Assembly (NCBI RefSeq): GCF_014695975.1
Contig: NZ_JACJPI010000012.1
Coordinates: 98,043 to 162,042, forward strand
Length of the DNA: 64,000 nt
Reading direction: 5' to 3'
Source of the DNA: Leptolyngbya sp. FACHB-321
GTDB lineage: Bacteria; Cyanobacteriota; Cyanobacteriia; Leptolyngbyales; Leptolyngbyaceae
Translations under genes and position numbers: made by a program
The notes under the pieces: model-generated
Databases searched by the model: none
The model's input: the letters and a program-made list of their open reading frames with translations, nothing else
What the model was told of the DNA's origin: nothing
In this document: one piece after another, positions 17,500-25,918 of the stretch
Numbering within the stretch: position 1 is the stretch's first letter
Layout: each line of letters opens with the position of its first letter

Positions 17500-18714
17500 A
17501 TGGTTGTAGATCGTTCTAAATCAGTGGTTAACCGTGGTCATCGTCGGGCAATTGGTACGTTCCCAACCCGCCGTGCTGCTGAACAAGCGCTACACGAATT
17601 AAGAGATTCTGGCTTCCCAATGGATCGAGTATCCGTCGTTGCCCAAGATGGTGATCGTAAAGGCTCGATCGCTGGGGCTAGTAAGAGTGAGCATGGTGAC
17701 AACAAAGCGGATGATGGCGCGAAAGCGGGAGCGCTGTCTGGTGGCGCTCTAGGTGGTCTGACAGGACTGCTGGTTGGTCTTGGAGCACTGGCAATACCTG
17801 GTCTTGGTCCCATCATGCTGGCAGGAGCCGCAGCAACAGCACTGGCGACAACAGCAGCCGGGACGGCGATCGGAGCGGCAGCAGGTACCCTGCTGGGTGG
17901 ATTGATCGGTATGGGTATCCCTGAAGATCGAGCAAAAGTTTATAACGATCGTGTTTCAGCCGGTGAATATCTGGTCATGGTTGATGGTACAGATGCAGAA
18001 ATTGCTCACGCTCAAGGAATTCTAAACCATCGCGGAGTCCAGGAATGGGGCGTGTACGACATCCCTGCAACGGCTGGTGTAACCACTGCTGGAATGGTTG
18101 AAAATCAGCCAGTACATCAACCCACTGTGCGTACTGATGCAGAGGCAGTTAGAAAGTTTGAGGAACGCCGAATTAAAGCTCGGGAAGATGAGGCAAATCA
18201 TATGGCGACACCTGTTATACCTACTCCAGTAGCGTCTTCCGCAGCGTCGCAGCAAGTAGCAGCACAACCCATTAGTACCGCAGGTCAAACCGTTGGCACC
18301 CTGGGTGCAGAGAATATCGAGCTTCATGAAGAACGTTTAATTGTAGATAAGAAGCGTGCAAAGACGGGTGAAGTTGCGATCGGTAAGCACATTGAAACGG
18401 AAGTTGCCCGCACTTCAATACCGATTGAAAAAGAGCGCGTTGTTATTGAACGCTCCCCAGGCAGCATTGAAACAGGTGTAACACTAGATGCAAATGCTTT
18501 TCAGGGCGAAACTGCTCGTATAGAGGTGTATGAAGAAACGCCTGTCATTCACAAGGAAGCGTTCGTACGGGAAGAAGTGAGCATCCGCAAAGAAGTTGAC
18601 CACAACACAGTTAACGTTGAAGAATCACTGCGTCGTGAAGAAATCAATGTTGATGTTCAAGGACATCCGGCTGTAGATGCACGACCTAGCGACTTGCCGA
18701 AAGACCGTCGCTAA
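17500..18714 (+). CDS. GSP17M-like and DUF2382 (YsnF/AvaK) stress protein
   Basis: A 404-residue protein joining two stress-linked modules. Residues about 15-185 match the general stress protein 17M-type N-terminus (IGTFPTRRAAEQALHELRDSGFP) followed by a glycine-zipper hydrophobic region (repeated GALGGLTGLLVGLG and GAAAGTLLGGLIGMG) that probably inserts in or associates with membranes. Residues about 270-385 form the DUF2382 domain: IELHEERLIVDKKRAKTGEVAIGKH, then IPIEKERVVIER and later VEESLRREEINV, the beta-repeat with alternating charge typical of YsnF/AvaK. Related cyanobacterial proteins are induced by salt, desiccation or cold. A strong AGGAG lies before the ATG and a terminator follows directly. 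Confidence 0.88.
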   Translation: MVVDRSKSVVNRGHRRAIGTFPTRRAAEQALHELRDSGFPMDRVSVVAQDGDRKGSIAGASKSEHGDNKADDGAKAGALSGGALGGLTGLLVGLGALAIPGLGPIMLAGAAATALATTAAGTAIGAAAGTLLGGLIGMGIPEDRAKVYNDRVSAGEYLVMVDGTDAEIAHAQGILNHRGVQEWGVYDIPATAGVTTAGMVENQPVHQPTVRTDAEAVRKFEERRIKAREDEANHMATPVIPTPVASSAASQQVAAQPISTAGQTVGTLGAENIELHEERLIVDKKRAKTGEVAIGKHIETEVARTSIPIEKERVVIERSPGSIETGVTLDANAFQGETARIEVYEETPVIHKEAFVREEVSIRKEVDHNTVNVEESLRREEINVDVQGHPAVDARPSDLPKDRR

Positions 18715-18717
18715 AGT

Positions 18718-18772
18718 GGTCGAGAGTGGCAAAGTAACTGTTTTTAACTTTGCCACTCGACCTCATTTTTTT
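18718..18772 (+). terminator. Strong Rho-independent terminator
   Basis: GGTCG-AG-AGTGGCAAAGT (18718-18735) pairs with ACTTTGCCACTCGACC (18747-18762), giving 16 pairs with one 2-base bulge, followed by a run of seven T to about 18771. It ends the DUF2382 gene transcript, so the BON gene downstream needs its own promoter or read-through. Confidence 0.85.
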
Positions 18773-18810
18773 CAAATCAGCAACATAACAAACACGAATT
18801 TAGTTAAACC

Positions 18811-19332
18811 ATGCAGAAATCCATAGCCCTTTTATTTAGTAGCATCTTAGCCGTGAGCGTAGTTGCTTGTGATAATGCTGCTAAGACTAGCAGTGAAGCG
18901 CCGGATTCTGCTGCTACCAGCCCTACCAACGTTGATGTTGATAAGCCAGCGGCTCAAACAAATCAAAACGATGCCACAGGTGAAATAAGACGCAAACAAC
19001 TTAACGCTGATATTCGTGCACGCGAACAGCGAAATAGTGCTATTGGTGATGAGTCAGTGCGAGCAGATGGTGATCTCAAGAGCGAAGTGCGCTCAAAGTT
19101 GGAGGCAAACTTACCAGCTAGCACCCTTGCTGTCGATGCCAAAGAGGGAGCCGTCACTATTACAGGTAAAGTGGTTGATGAAAAGCAACTACAAAAAATT
19201 GAACCGTTAGCCAAGCAGATCAAAGGCGTAAAGAGCGTTGATGTTACAGCAACTGTGAATACAGCAATCAAACCGGAACCTGCCAAGCCTGGAACCAGCA
19301 ACCCCATCAAGACACAGACAAACGCACAGTAG
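18811..19332 (+). CDS. BON-domain lipoprotein
   Basis: A 173-residue protein with a signal peptide and lipobox (ILAVSVVAC), so probably periplasmic and lipid-anchored. After a linker rich in Ala, Ser, Thr and Asp, residues about 85-150 form a BON domain: LKSEVRSKLEANLPASTLAVDAKEGAVTITGKVVDEKQL and KGVKSVDVTATV. BON domains (OsmY-type) bind phospholipid or envelope surfaces and are common in osmotic-stress proteins. It lies just beyond the terminator of the DUF2382 gene, and no clear Shine-Dalgarno is seen before its ATG. A polar Pro/Thr-rich tail ends the protein. Confidence 0.87.
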   Translation: MQKSIALLFSSILAVSVVACDNAAKTSSEAPDSAATSPTNVDVDKPAAQTNQNDATGEIRRKQLNADIRAREQRNSAIGDESVRADGDLKSEVRSKLEANLPASTLAVDAKEGAVTITGKVVDEKQLQKIEPLAKQIKGVKSVDVTATVNTAIKPEPAKPGTSNPIKTQTNAQ

Positions 19333-20092
19333 CTTAGGGGCGAGGTCAGGGCACTTTTAGGAGTTCTTGTGATTCTCTAGCTTAGTAATCAGACACCTAG
19401 CGATCGAAAAACTATCAGGGAACGAACAACCCCTTTAAACAACAAAAGCACTTTCTAATGGCATATGGTCTGTTGATTGGAACAAACCATTGCTTTCTTA
19501 GGGGGTGCTTTGTGTTTCTTCTAAAAAAATTTATTTCATGGCTGTAGACTCTATCCTTTACAGCGGTTTAATTTCGTCTGCAATGCCCTTAAAATTTTAA
19601 TAATCCTTTAGCTACAACTCGCGTTGTGTCTGCATTGCTACTACCAAGAGATAGGTAGTCTTCAATTTGGAGTTGTAATTTAACTAACACAGAGATTTTA
19701 TAAAATACCTTAAGTAGGAGGGCTAGATTAAGCCCCATTGAGCGATCGAATTTCGACTGCGCTCGGTCCGCGTACGTACAGGACTGAGAGTATTTCGACT
19801 TTGCCCAAGGCACTTATAAAAAGTTGCGCCCAGCTGCTTATTTAACGGTAGGAAACGTTTAGTCATTGCCTGTCAAAAGTTAGAGGCTAGCAAAATAACG
19901 CCTATATACAATAAAAGCCTCAGGACAGCTTATAGAGGCTAGTAGAACTTGCCTGTAAACAACGAGAAGCTTGTAGCTGAACATGTTTGAGACGTCGTAT
20001 TACCACCTTGTTCAACTGTCCATACCCTTTTTGTAAAAGCGATTGAAAGCGTTGATGATTCACTAGTTTTAAATTTTCTAATGGAGACAACC
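19333..20092. other. Long intergenic region with repeat remnants
   Basis: About 760 bases with no plausible gene. At 19445-19511 outer (AAAGCAC/GTGCTTT) and inner (AATGG/CCATT) pairings could fold a 65-base hairpin of unknown meaning. At 19749-19800 is a degenerate copy of the TTTCGACTGCGCTC palindromic repeat. The end contains GGAGACAACC, the Shine-Dalgarno of the hemerythrin gene. Confidence 0.45.
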
Positions 20093-20572
20093 ATGACAAA
20101 GGCAAAAGTAAAAACAACGGATGTTATCTCTTTAATTGAAGCGGATCACCGTAAGGTTGAACAACTGTTTGAACAGGCAGAAAAGGCAAGCAGCAAGAAG
20201 CTTTATGAGTGCTTTAAGCAGCTTTATACAGAGCTAAATCTGCATGCACGGGCTGAAGAATTGTCTTTTTACCCAGCGATGCGGGAATATCTAGAAACTG
20301 AAGGCTTTCTTGAAGAAGCGGAAACAGAACATGAGGAAGCTGAAACCCTTCTAGAGCAGCTAAGGCAAATGCAACCAGATGATCCTGAATTTAAAGCTGC
20401 GTTGGGGAAATTGCAGGCAGCCGTTCAGCATCATGTTGAAGAAGAGGAAAATGAAATTTTTGAGGCAGTTCGTCAGTGTATGGATGAACAGCAACTAATG
20501 GAGCTTGGTGAAGAATTTCAGGGTGTCAAAGCTCGATCGCAGGAAGATGTGCAGGCAGGACTTGCTCACTAA
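20093..20572 (+). CDS. Hemerythrin HHE-domain protein
   Basis: A 159-residue helical protein of the hemerythrin/HHE family. The metal-ligand pattern is visible: DVISLIEADHRKVEQLF (first His), LNLHARAEELSFYPAM (His plus Glu), TEHEEAETLLEQL (His and Glu) and VQHHVEEEENEIF (final His and Glu). Such proteins bind a di-iron centre and sense or carry oxygen, or take part in iron and nitrosative stress. An alternative ATG 12 bases upstream is unlikely because the GGAG in between is well placed for the ATG at 20093. A stem-loop terminator follows. Confidence 0.9.
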   Translation: MTKAKVKTTDVISLIEADHRKVEQLFEQAEKASSKKLYECFKQLYTELNLHARAEELSFYPAMREYLETEGFLEEAETEHEEAETLLEQLRQMQPDDPEFKAALGKLQAAVQHHVEEEENEIFEAVRQCMDEQQLMELGEEFQGVKARSQEDVQAGLAH

Positions 20573-20598
20573 CACGGTACTTTCAGCGTTATTTGTAA

Positions 20599-20632
20599 GG
20601 GCAGGACACTATCCTGCCCCGCTTTCCTTTCT
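20599..20632 (+). terminator. Terminator after hemerythrin gene
   Basis: GGGCAGGA (20599-20606) and TCCTGCCC (20612-20619) form a perfect 8-bp stem with a 5-base loop, followed by a pyrimidine-rich CGCTTTCCTTTC tract. A plausible intrinsic terminator, with a weaker U tract than usual. Confidence 0.6.
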
Positions 20633-20688
20633 ACCTTTCCATAAGCACTGTAGCTTACCTATTGGGAACCTGCTGTAATTGGTGTTTT

Positions 20689-21555
20689 TTACAGTAGTGC
20701 CAATGCTTTTAAGCAACGGCGCGTGACTTGCATCCGTTTTGGTGCATCAGCCTCGGTGCGGAAATCAATGTTGGTAGCAAAAAAGTAAACATTTTTACCC
20801 TTCTCTAAGTAGCCTACAACCCATCCTGCTTGACGCATTGTTTTATTACCAAACCCAGTCCAGCCAGTTTTTGCTCTGATTGTGTAATCTGGCGTTTTTT
20901 CAATTATCAACATGTCTTTGACGATCGCCAGCGATCGCTCAGAGAACGGTAAATCATTTTTATAAAGGCGTTGGAGAAATTGAACTTGCTGTTGGGGTGT
21001 AATGCGGAGTTCGCCCTCCAACCAAAAATTATCAATTGCTGCTTTACTACCAATGGTTTGGTTGCCGTAACCCACTTGAGTAATCCATTTTTGCATCTGC
21101 TCGTGCCCCACTCGGCGGGCAAGCACCTGATAAAACCAAATGGCTGAAAGCTTCATTGCCTCTCTCATGTTTAAGTCGCGGTTCCACTCGGGTATTTGCC
21201 TTGGAATACCGTCCCATGTTAGAACAGCAACGTCATCAGCAATCACTTTTGTCTCAAGCGAAATCAGAGCATTGAGAATCTTGAATGTTGATGCAGGCAA
21301 AAAAGGGGTTGCATTACGCTGAGGATTGTGTTGATACGTGCGATCGCTCGTTGCGTCATAAATCAGAGTTGAGCCTTCTACTCCCAAGTCTCGAAAGTGC
21401 TGGCTAAAATCGCTAGTTTGGGCAGCCGCGATCGCTCCTGAAGTCTTAGACTGTGCTTTTGGCATAGCTGAGCCAGCTTGCACAGTTTGAACGAGAACAG
21501 CAGTGATGCAACTTAATGCAATTAACTCTGTAGTACCCCTACGCCTTAATCGGTT
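20689..21555 (-). CDS. Class D (OXA-like) beta-lactamase
   Basis: A 288-residue serine beta-lactamase/penicillin-binding-fold protein. It has an N-terminal hydrophobic signal segment (LIALSCITAVLVQTVQAGS). The class D motifs are all present: PASTFKI (active Ser and carbamylatable Lys), SAIWFYQ (the SxV position as SAI), YGN in QVGYGNQTIG and the KTG box in RAKTGWTG; WLEGELRITP matches the region near the OXA catalytic Trp. It should hydrolyse beta-lactams in the periplasm, though a housekeeping role in peptidoglycan is possible. The ATG at 21555 is chosen to give a normal signal peptide. It is divergent from an SGNH lipoprotein gene, sharing a 160-base promoter region. Confidence 0.9.
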   Translation of the reverse strand, partial: NRLRRRGTTELIALSCITAVLVQTVQAGSAMPKAQSKTSGAIAAAQTSDFSQHFRDLGVEGSTLIYDATSDRTYQHNPQRNATPFLPASTFKILNALISLETKVIADDVAVLTWDGIPRQIPEWNRDLNMREAMKLSAIWFYQVLARRVGHEQMQKWITQVGYGNQTIGSKAAIDNFWLEGELRITPQQQVQFLQRLYKNDLPFSERSLAIVKDMLIIEKTPDYTIRAKTGWTGFGNKTMRQAGWVVGYLEKGKNVYFFATNIDFRTEADAPKRMQVTRRCLKALALL

Positions 21556-21715
21556 CATAATATGTAAGAAACTTAAGTCTGAGCAGCCTTGAACTACAAC
21601 CCAGCCTATTTTCATTCCGCTATATCAGGTGCTTAACTGTTCTTTTAATCAAAAAGAGAGCCAGGGCAATATAACTAGACAGTTTCACTTAATCACACTT
21701 TCAATCGTTAGTGCG

Positions 21716-22429
21716 ATGACTCCATTCCAACCTAAACGACGACAGTTAGTTTACACCGTTGGAGGGGCACTAGCTCTAACACTTTTGGGCTGTAATCAAC
21801 GGGAGCAAGCAATGATAACACTCTATACTTTTGGCGACTCGATTCTTGATTGCGGACACTACAACGAGTTTGGTGTGCATCCAGGGCAACTTCTGGTTCA
21901 GAATGACGATCGACTGTTTCCCGACTTTAAAGGTCAAGACCTCGCCTCACGTAGTTCTGCCCGCTTAGAACATCGTGCCTATGATGGCGCAACAGTTACA
22001 CGTCTACCGGCTCAGACACAAGGGTTACGGGTTGAGGGAACGGCGCTCGCCCTGATCACCGTGGGCGGTAATGATCTCTTGCAGGGACTGATTCAAGATA
22101 CAGGCGCAGGGATAACAACCTTTGCTACTGCCCTCGACACGTTTGTGCAGCAGCTACCCATCCGTCCTGTGCTATTGGGCAATGTCTACGATCCTACATT
22201 AGGAGATGACAGCCGCAATTTTTCAGGGGTTGATCCAGCGATCGCCCGTAAGAACCTCCAACGTATGAATACTGCCATTCAACAAATTGCTACTCGTTAC
22301 GGGCAATTGGTTGATCTTCATGCTCATTTTCTCCAGGGTGATCCATCCTGGTTTACAGCGACGATTGAGCCAAGCCTGCGAGGTGCCTCGGAAATACGGC
22401 GGGCTTTTCTTCCCTTTGTCCTAAGCTAA
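21716..22429 (+). CDS. SGNH/GDSL-family hydrolase lipoprotein
   Basis: A 237-residue esterase/lipase-like protein. The N-terminus carries basic residues, a hydrophobic segment and a lipobox ending in LLGC, suggesting lipid anchoring. SGNH motifs are YTFGDSILDCGHYNEFG (block I, catalytic Ser), ITVGGNDLL (block III, Gly and Asn) and a late DLHAHFLQGDPSWF (block V region, catalytic His). Such enzymes hydrolyse acyl esters on lipids or polysaccharides. The ATG at 21716 (MTPFQPKRRQL) fits the signal sequence. The gene converges on the flavoprotein at 22442 with only 12 bases between stops. Confidence 0.83.
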   Translation: MTPFQPKRRQLVYTVGGALALTLLGCNQREQAMITLYTFGDSILDCGHYNEFGVHPGQLLVQNDDRLFPDFKGQDLASRSSARLEHRAYDGATVTRLPAQTQGLRVEGTALALITVGGNDLLQGLIQDTGAGITTFATALDTFVQQLPIRPVLLGNVYDPTLGDDSRNFSGVDPAIARKNLQRMNTAIQQIATRYGQLVDLHAHFLQGDPSWFTATIEPSLRGASEIRRAFLPFVLS

Positions 22430-22441
22430 AGCCGAATCACA

Positions 22442-23569
22442 TCAGTATTTAAGCGATGCCATGACTTCATTGTAGGGAACGACCCCTGCAACTGCATGGC
22501 TGACCTGTTGAGCGACACGGGGATTCTGTTTCATTAACCAAATGAGCAGATAATTCATAAACGAAAATTTTCTGAATGCTTTGATGTTTAAACCAGCACG
22601 CAAATCGGCTTCAAAGTGAGATTCATACAGATATTGCCAGTTTTCTGCTGTCACAGCAGGAGTACGGCTCATGTTCACTGCTTGCGCGACATGAAAACCA
22701 CTAAGGACAGCATTAGCAATCCCCTCACCTGTTAGTGGATCGGTCAAATTGGCTGCATCACCAATCCGGAGCACCTTCCCATCAGCCACTTTGTTTCCTT
22801 TTTTAGCAGTTGCTAGGGGGAATACTTTAGGTGGTTGCTGACTCACTACTTTGCTAAGTAGCTGTTGGGCAGCTTCATTTTTTTGAATGAATTGTTTAAA
22901 TAGTTGAATCACATTTATGTTTAGCGTCTGGTATTCATCGAGCCAAACGCCAACACCAACATTCAATTTCACCAAATCGTGTTGTGTTGAGACAGGAAAG
23001 ATCCAACCATAGCCATTTACACCTAAGCTGCGATCGAAATGAATTTGAGCTTCAGCCAACGCTGTTTCAGATAAATCTTGGCGCTTCACCATCCAATAGG
23101 CTCGAATGGCGATCGCAGTCACTTCACCCGCAGAAACACCCCGCGCATCAATAATCGTATCAAAGGCATCAAGTAAGCCCTGACGCTGCCAATCATTTTT
23201 GTGCACCGATTGGGTAAGAAAACAACAGCCTGCATCAATCGCTCTTTCATACAGGAGTTGATCAAACACAAGCCTGGGAATGCAATAAGCCTCCAGGTTT
23301 GTCGGTTCGCTATGAGAAATTTGATTGGAGACACCTAGGAAGAAATGGTGGATCGGGGCATACTCTGATGCTAATTTTCTAATGTCATGTGGGTAAATGC
23401 CCATCGTCGAAATAGATTGGATCGATTCAATACTGATGCCATCGCCACAGATTTTGTCTCTTGGAAACCCTTGTTTGTCAATCAAGGTAACATCATGCCC
23501 GCTTTTTGCCAGGTGATAGCCGGCTGAACAGCCAGCGGGTCCTGCACCAACGATCGCAATCTTAGACAT
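22442..23569 (-). CDS. Geranylgeranyl reductase-family FAD oxidoreductase
   Basis: A 375-residue flavoprotein with the Rossmann FAD motif (IAIVGAGPAGCSAGYHLAKSG) and the GGR-family signature DKICGDGIS. The second FAD motif is VLRIGDAANLTDPLTGEGIANAVLSG. Family members reduce isoprenoid double bonds (chlorophyll phytyl chain, archaeal lipids) or hydroxylate or oxidise terpenoids. It does not look like the usual cyanobacterial ChlP, being shorter and more divergent. It begins only 9 bases after the DUF2600 terpene synthase stop, so the two are almost surely co-transcribed; tailoring of that enzyme's terpenoid product is a reasonable inference. Confidence 0.87.
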   Translation of the reverse strand: MSKIAIVGAGPAGCSAGYHLAKSGHDVTLIDKQGFPRDKICGDGISIESIQSISTMGIYPHDIRKLASEYAPIHHFFLGVSNQISHSEPTNLEAYCIPRLVFDQLLYERAIDAGCCFLTQSVHKNDWQRQGLLDAFDTIIDARGVSAGEVTAIAIRAYWMVKRQDLSETALAEAQIHFDRSLGVNGYGWIFPVSTQHDLVKLNVGVGVWLDEYQTLNINVIQLFKQFIQKNEAAQQLLSKVVSQQPPKVFPLATAKKGNKVADGKVLRIGDAANLTDPLTGEGIANAVLSGFHVAQAVNMSRTPAVTAENWQYLYESHFEADLRAGLNIKAFRKFSFMNYLLIWLMKQNPRVAQQVSHAVAGVVPYNEVMASLKY

Positions 23570-23578
23570 GATTCAACC

Positions 23579-24628
23579 TCAATGAGCGATTAGCAAACGG
23601 CTCCGAAAGAAAAAGGCTGCTGGCTCACCTGACCAGTGAATTAACTGCTTCGCCATCGTCTGTACCTCCTGTTGCCGTCTAACTTTCTTATCTGAAAGGT
23701 AAACTCCTAGTAATGCCTGATTAATTAATTGATGAAAGCGCGTATGCGGCAATTGAGAAACGCTTTTAGTTGCCTTCTGCATAAAGTGTTTAAAGCGTTC
23801 CAACATATCATCATAATTTTTGTAGTAGAAACAGAAGTTCAGATCTCCATTCACCCGATCTTCTTCCTGGTCAATCAGATAGTCCAACAAAATATGCAAT
23901 CCTTGCACCCAGGGGAAGTAACTATTTTTGACTTGCTCGATCAGACCATCTGATAATTTATGCTCAAAAGCATAAGCCACCAAGCAGAAAATGCCTAGAG
24001 TAGAGCCAGCACAAGCAGAAAATTCATACCACCGCATCTCAGGCAGTTGCGTCTGATGCAAGGCAAACCATGTTTTCAGGCGTGGTACTCGCTCTTCAAC
24101 TCTGACGTGCTTGTGAACTTGTAAATCACAGTAGTAATGGGCTAGCTCATGTAAAGCTGGAGCGATCGTTGCATAATGCGGTAACTGACAAAGCACGTCC
24201 TGACAGGTTCGGACTAAGGCGTGTAAGTAGCCGCCATCCGCTTGATCACCGCGCATCCGGTAATAGTTTGTGTGCGGTGCTCCAGGTGTGAGTGCATCCA
24301 CCAGGGATTCATGTAAGGCAGAAAAATCTTTGGGATCGAGCGAATCACTGCGATCGCATAAGTTGTCTAAATAATCACTAATTGTTTGATACGCCACAAT
24401 AAATTTGATGGCTTCCTGGCAATGCTGTTTAGCAAGCAAGCCATAAATGGAGCCACCTTCACAGTGAAATTGTTTTACCTCAAGACTGTCTAACGCTTGT
24501 TTGCGAAGCTCAGGATTTGGTATTTTCTGTGCTTGAAATTCCCAGCTTTTTAAGTAACTCCGTACGGTTGGAATGACTTTAAGGCGAGTTTCTAACATCA
24601 ACGTCCAGGGAGAAACCGGAATACTCAT
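23579..24628 (-). CDS. DUF2600 large terpene synthase (tetraprenyl-beta-curcumene synthase family)
   Basis: A 349-residue protein matching DUF2600, the large-terpene-synthase family whose Bacillus member YtpB cyclises tetraprenyl diphosphate in sesquarterpene synthesis. Recognised blocks: IPNPELRKQALDSLEVKQFHCEGG near the start, the acidic DYLDNLCDRSD (family metal-binding site) at residues about 85-95, MRWYEFSACAGSTLGIFCL and YFPWVQGLHILLDYLIDQEEDR. These are all highly conserved in the family. Cyanobacteria are not the standard host. The substrate chain length is unknown. It is first in a two-gene unit with a GGR-like flavoprotein. The start is the ATG at 24628. Confidence 0.9.
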   Translation of the reverse strand: MSIPVSPWTLMLETRLKVIPTVRSYLKSWEFQAQKIPNPELRKQALDSLEVKQFHCEGGSIYGLLAKQHCQEAIKFIVAYQTISDYLDNLCDRSDSLDPKDFSALHESLVDALTPGAPHTNYYRMRGDQADGGYLHALVRTCQDVLCQLPHYATIAPALHELAHYYCDLQVHKHVRVEERVPRLKTWFALHQTQLPEMRWYEFSACAGSTLGIFCLVAYAFEHKLSDGLIEQVKNSYFPWVQGLHILLDYLIDQEEDRVNGDLNFCFYYKNYDDMLERFKHFMQKATKSVSQLPHTRFHQLINQALLGVYLSDKKVRRQQEVQTMAKQLIHWSGEPAAFFFRSRLLIAH

Positions 24629-24914
24629 AAAAAATTAGCTTTCGGCGATCGCCCAACGTAACTGAACCTAGTGCTGTTACTTTAGAGAGGCTTCCACAGT
24701 TCACCCTCTTCATAGAGGCAGAGTTAAACACTTCTAATAATTCCTTTTGAAATGACATAAATGATTTAGAACTTGAGAAGCGAAGAGAAGCATTCGTGAG
24801 TTGGGTAGTTGCCTCCTTTATAAGGTTTTCTGTAAACAGAGATGGTTCTACAGATAGAGGTGCCTTAAACAAGAGAACTAGAAGCTTATGAGTAGACGTT
24901 AGAGGGCGCTACTT

Positions 24915-25604
24915 ATGGGCAGGCGGCTTGTACTTTGGTTTATTTGGCTCAGCTTTGTGGCTTATACCGTCTGGCTTGCACCCCTCGATCACTCCTCTAC
25001 CTGGTATCTAGGGCGTAAGTTAATTACCTTGCAGTGGGGCGACCTCAATGCATATATTCCGGCAATTTTTAGCTTGATGGGAGTGTTGCCGCTGGTCTAT
25101 GCCTGCCTAATGTTTGCCGATGGTCGTATGCAAAAGTTTCGCGCTTGGCCCTATTTTGCTGGCTCAAATTTTACTGGAGTGATTTGCTTATTGCCCTATC
25201 TCCTGTTTCGTCGTCGCAATCAAGAGTTTTATGGCAAGAAAGACAAATGGCTTGAACTTTTCGATCGTCGCTCAACAGGAATTGTCTTGTTAATTAGTGC
25301 GATCGCCCTAATTATCTATGCCGTTGTTGCTGGTGATTGGCAAGACTACGTGCAACAGTTCCGCACTCAGCCTTTTGTCCATTTGATTTCATTAGATTTC
25401 TGCTTGATCTGTTTAATCTTTCCCATTACATCGCTGTTCGACGATGATATGGCACGACGCAACATTTACAGTGCGCGGCTTTTCTGGTCGGTTGCCCTCG
25501 TTCCGTTATTTGGACCGCTGGTTTATCTTTGTTTGCGTCCATCGCTTGGGGAAACTCAACCGAGCGATCGCACACGCCTAAGTAATGGACTAGAGGCGAC
25601 TTAG
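24915..25604 (+). CDS. Conserved cyanobacterial membrane protein
   Basis: A 229-residue polytopic membrane protein with about five hydrophobic helices: LVLWFIWLSFVAYTVWLAPL at the N-terminus, YIPAIFSLMGVLPLVYACLMF, the stretch ICLLPYLLF, GIVLLISAIALIIYAVVAG and LFWSVALVPLFGPLVYLCL near the C-terminus. Charged motifs such as FRRRNQEFYGKKDKWLELFDRR lie between helices. I do not recognise a functional family. It diverges from the terpenoid operon, with a 286-base shared promoter region, and is followed by a very small membrane ORF. Confidence 0.75.
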   Translation: MGRRLVLWFIWLSFVAYTVWLAPLDHSSTWYLGRKLITLQWGDLNAYIPAIFSLMGVLPLVYACLMFADGRMQKFRAWPYFAGSNFTGVICLLPYLLFRRRNQEFYGKKDKWLELFDRRSTGIVLLISAIALIIYAVVAGDWQDYVQQFRTQPFVHLISLDFCLICLIFPITSLFDDDMARRNIYSARLFWSVALVPLFGPLVYLCLRPSLGETQPSDRTRLSNGLEAT

Positions 25605-25688
25605 ACGTTAATAAGATGAAGCAGTGAAGAGACGAAGCGGTGTCACTTTTTCAGCCTCTTCCATTTCCATCATCTAGGGAAGTAGGCA

Positions 25689-25787
25689 ATGCAAAGAACT
25701 GAGCAGTCAGCAAACATGGCAGCACTGCTTTGGTTCTGCATACTTGCTGCTGGCTCTGTTTTCGTTGCCACTGCTGGGCTGAGCTAG
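25689..25787 (+). CDS. Possible 32-residue single-helix membrane peptide
   Basis: A short ORF of 32 codons from the ATG at 25689 with an AGGGAAG about 8 bases upstream. It encodes a polar start (MQRTEQSANM) and one hydrophobic segment (AALLWFCILAAGSVFVATAG). Cyanobacteria have many such tiny membrane subunits in photosynthetic complexes, but it matches none of the PsaX, PetN or PsbX types I can recall. It sits 84 bases after the membrane protein gene. Conservation is the key test; it may be chance. Confidence 0.4.
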   Translation: MQRTEQSANMAALLWFCILAAGSVFVATAGLS

Positions 25788-25918
25788 AAGGAAAGATGTC
25801 TAGCAGTTCTGATCGCGATCGCTAGATTCAGCGATCGCCGCAATACTTGACTAGCTTTTCGTTTGAGAGGAGTACAGCAATCTTTCAAGCATAATAACGG
25901 CTGTAAGCCAAACGAATC

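Noticed and set aside
19445..19511. Possible 65-base hairpin
   Set aside because: Outer and inner stems are only 7 and 5 pairs with unequal internal loops, so chance is likely.
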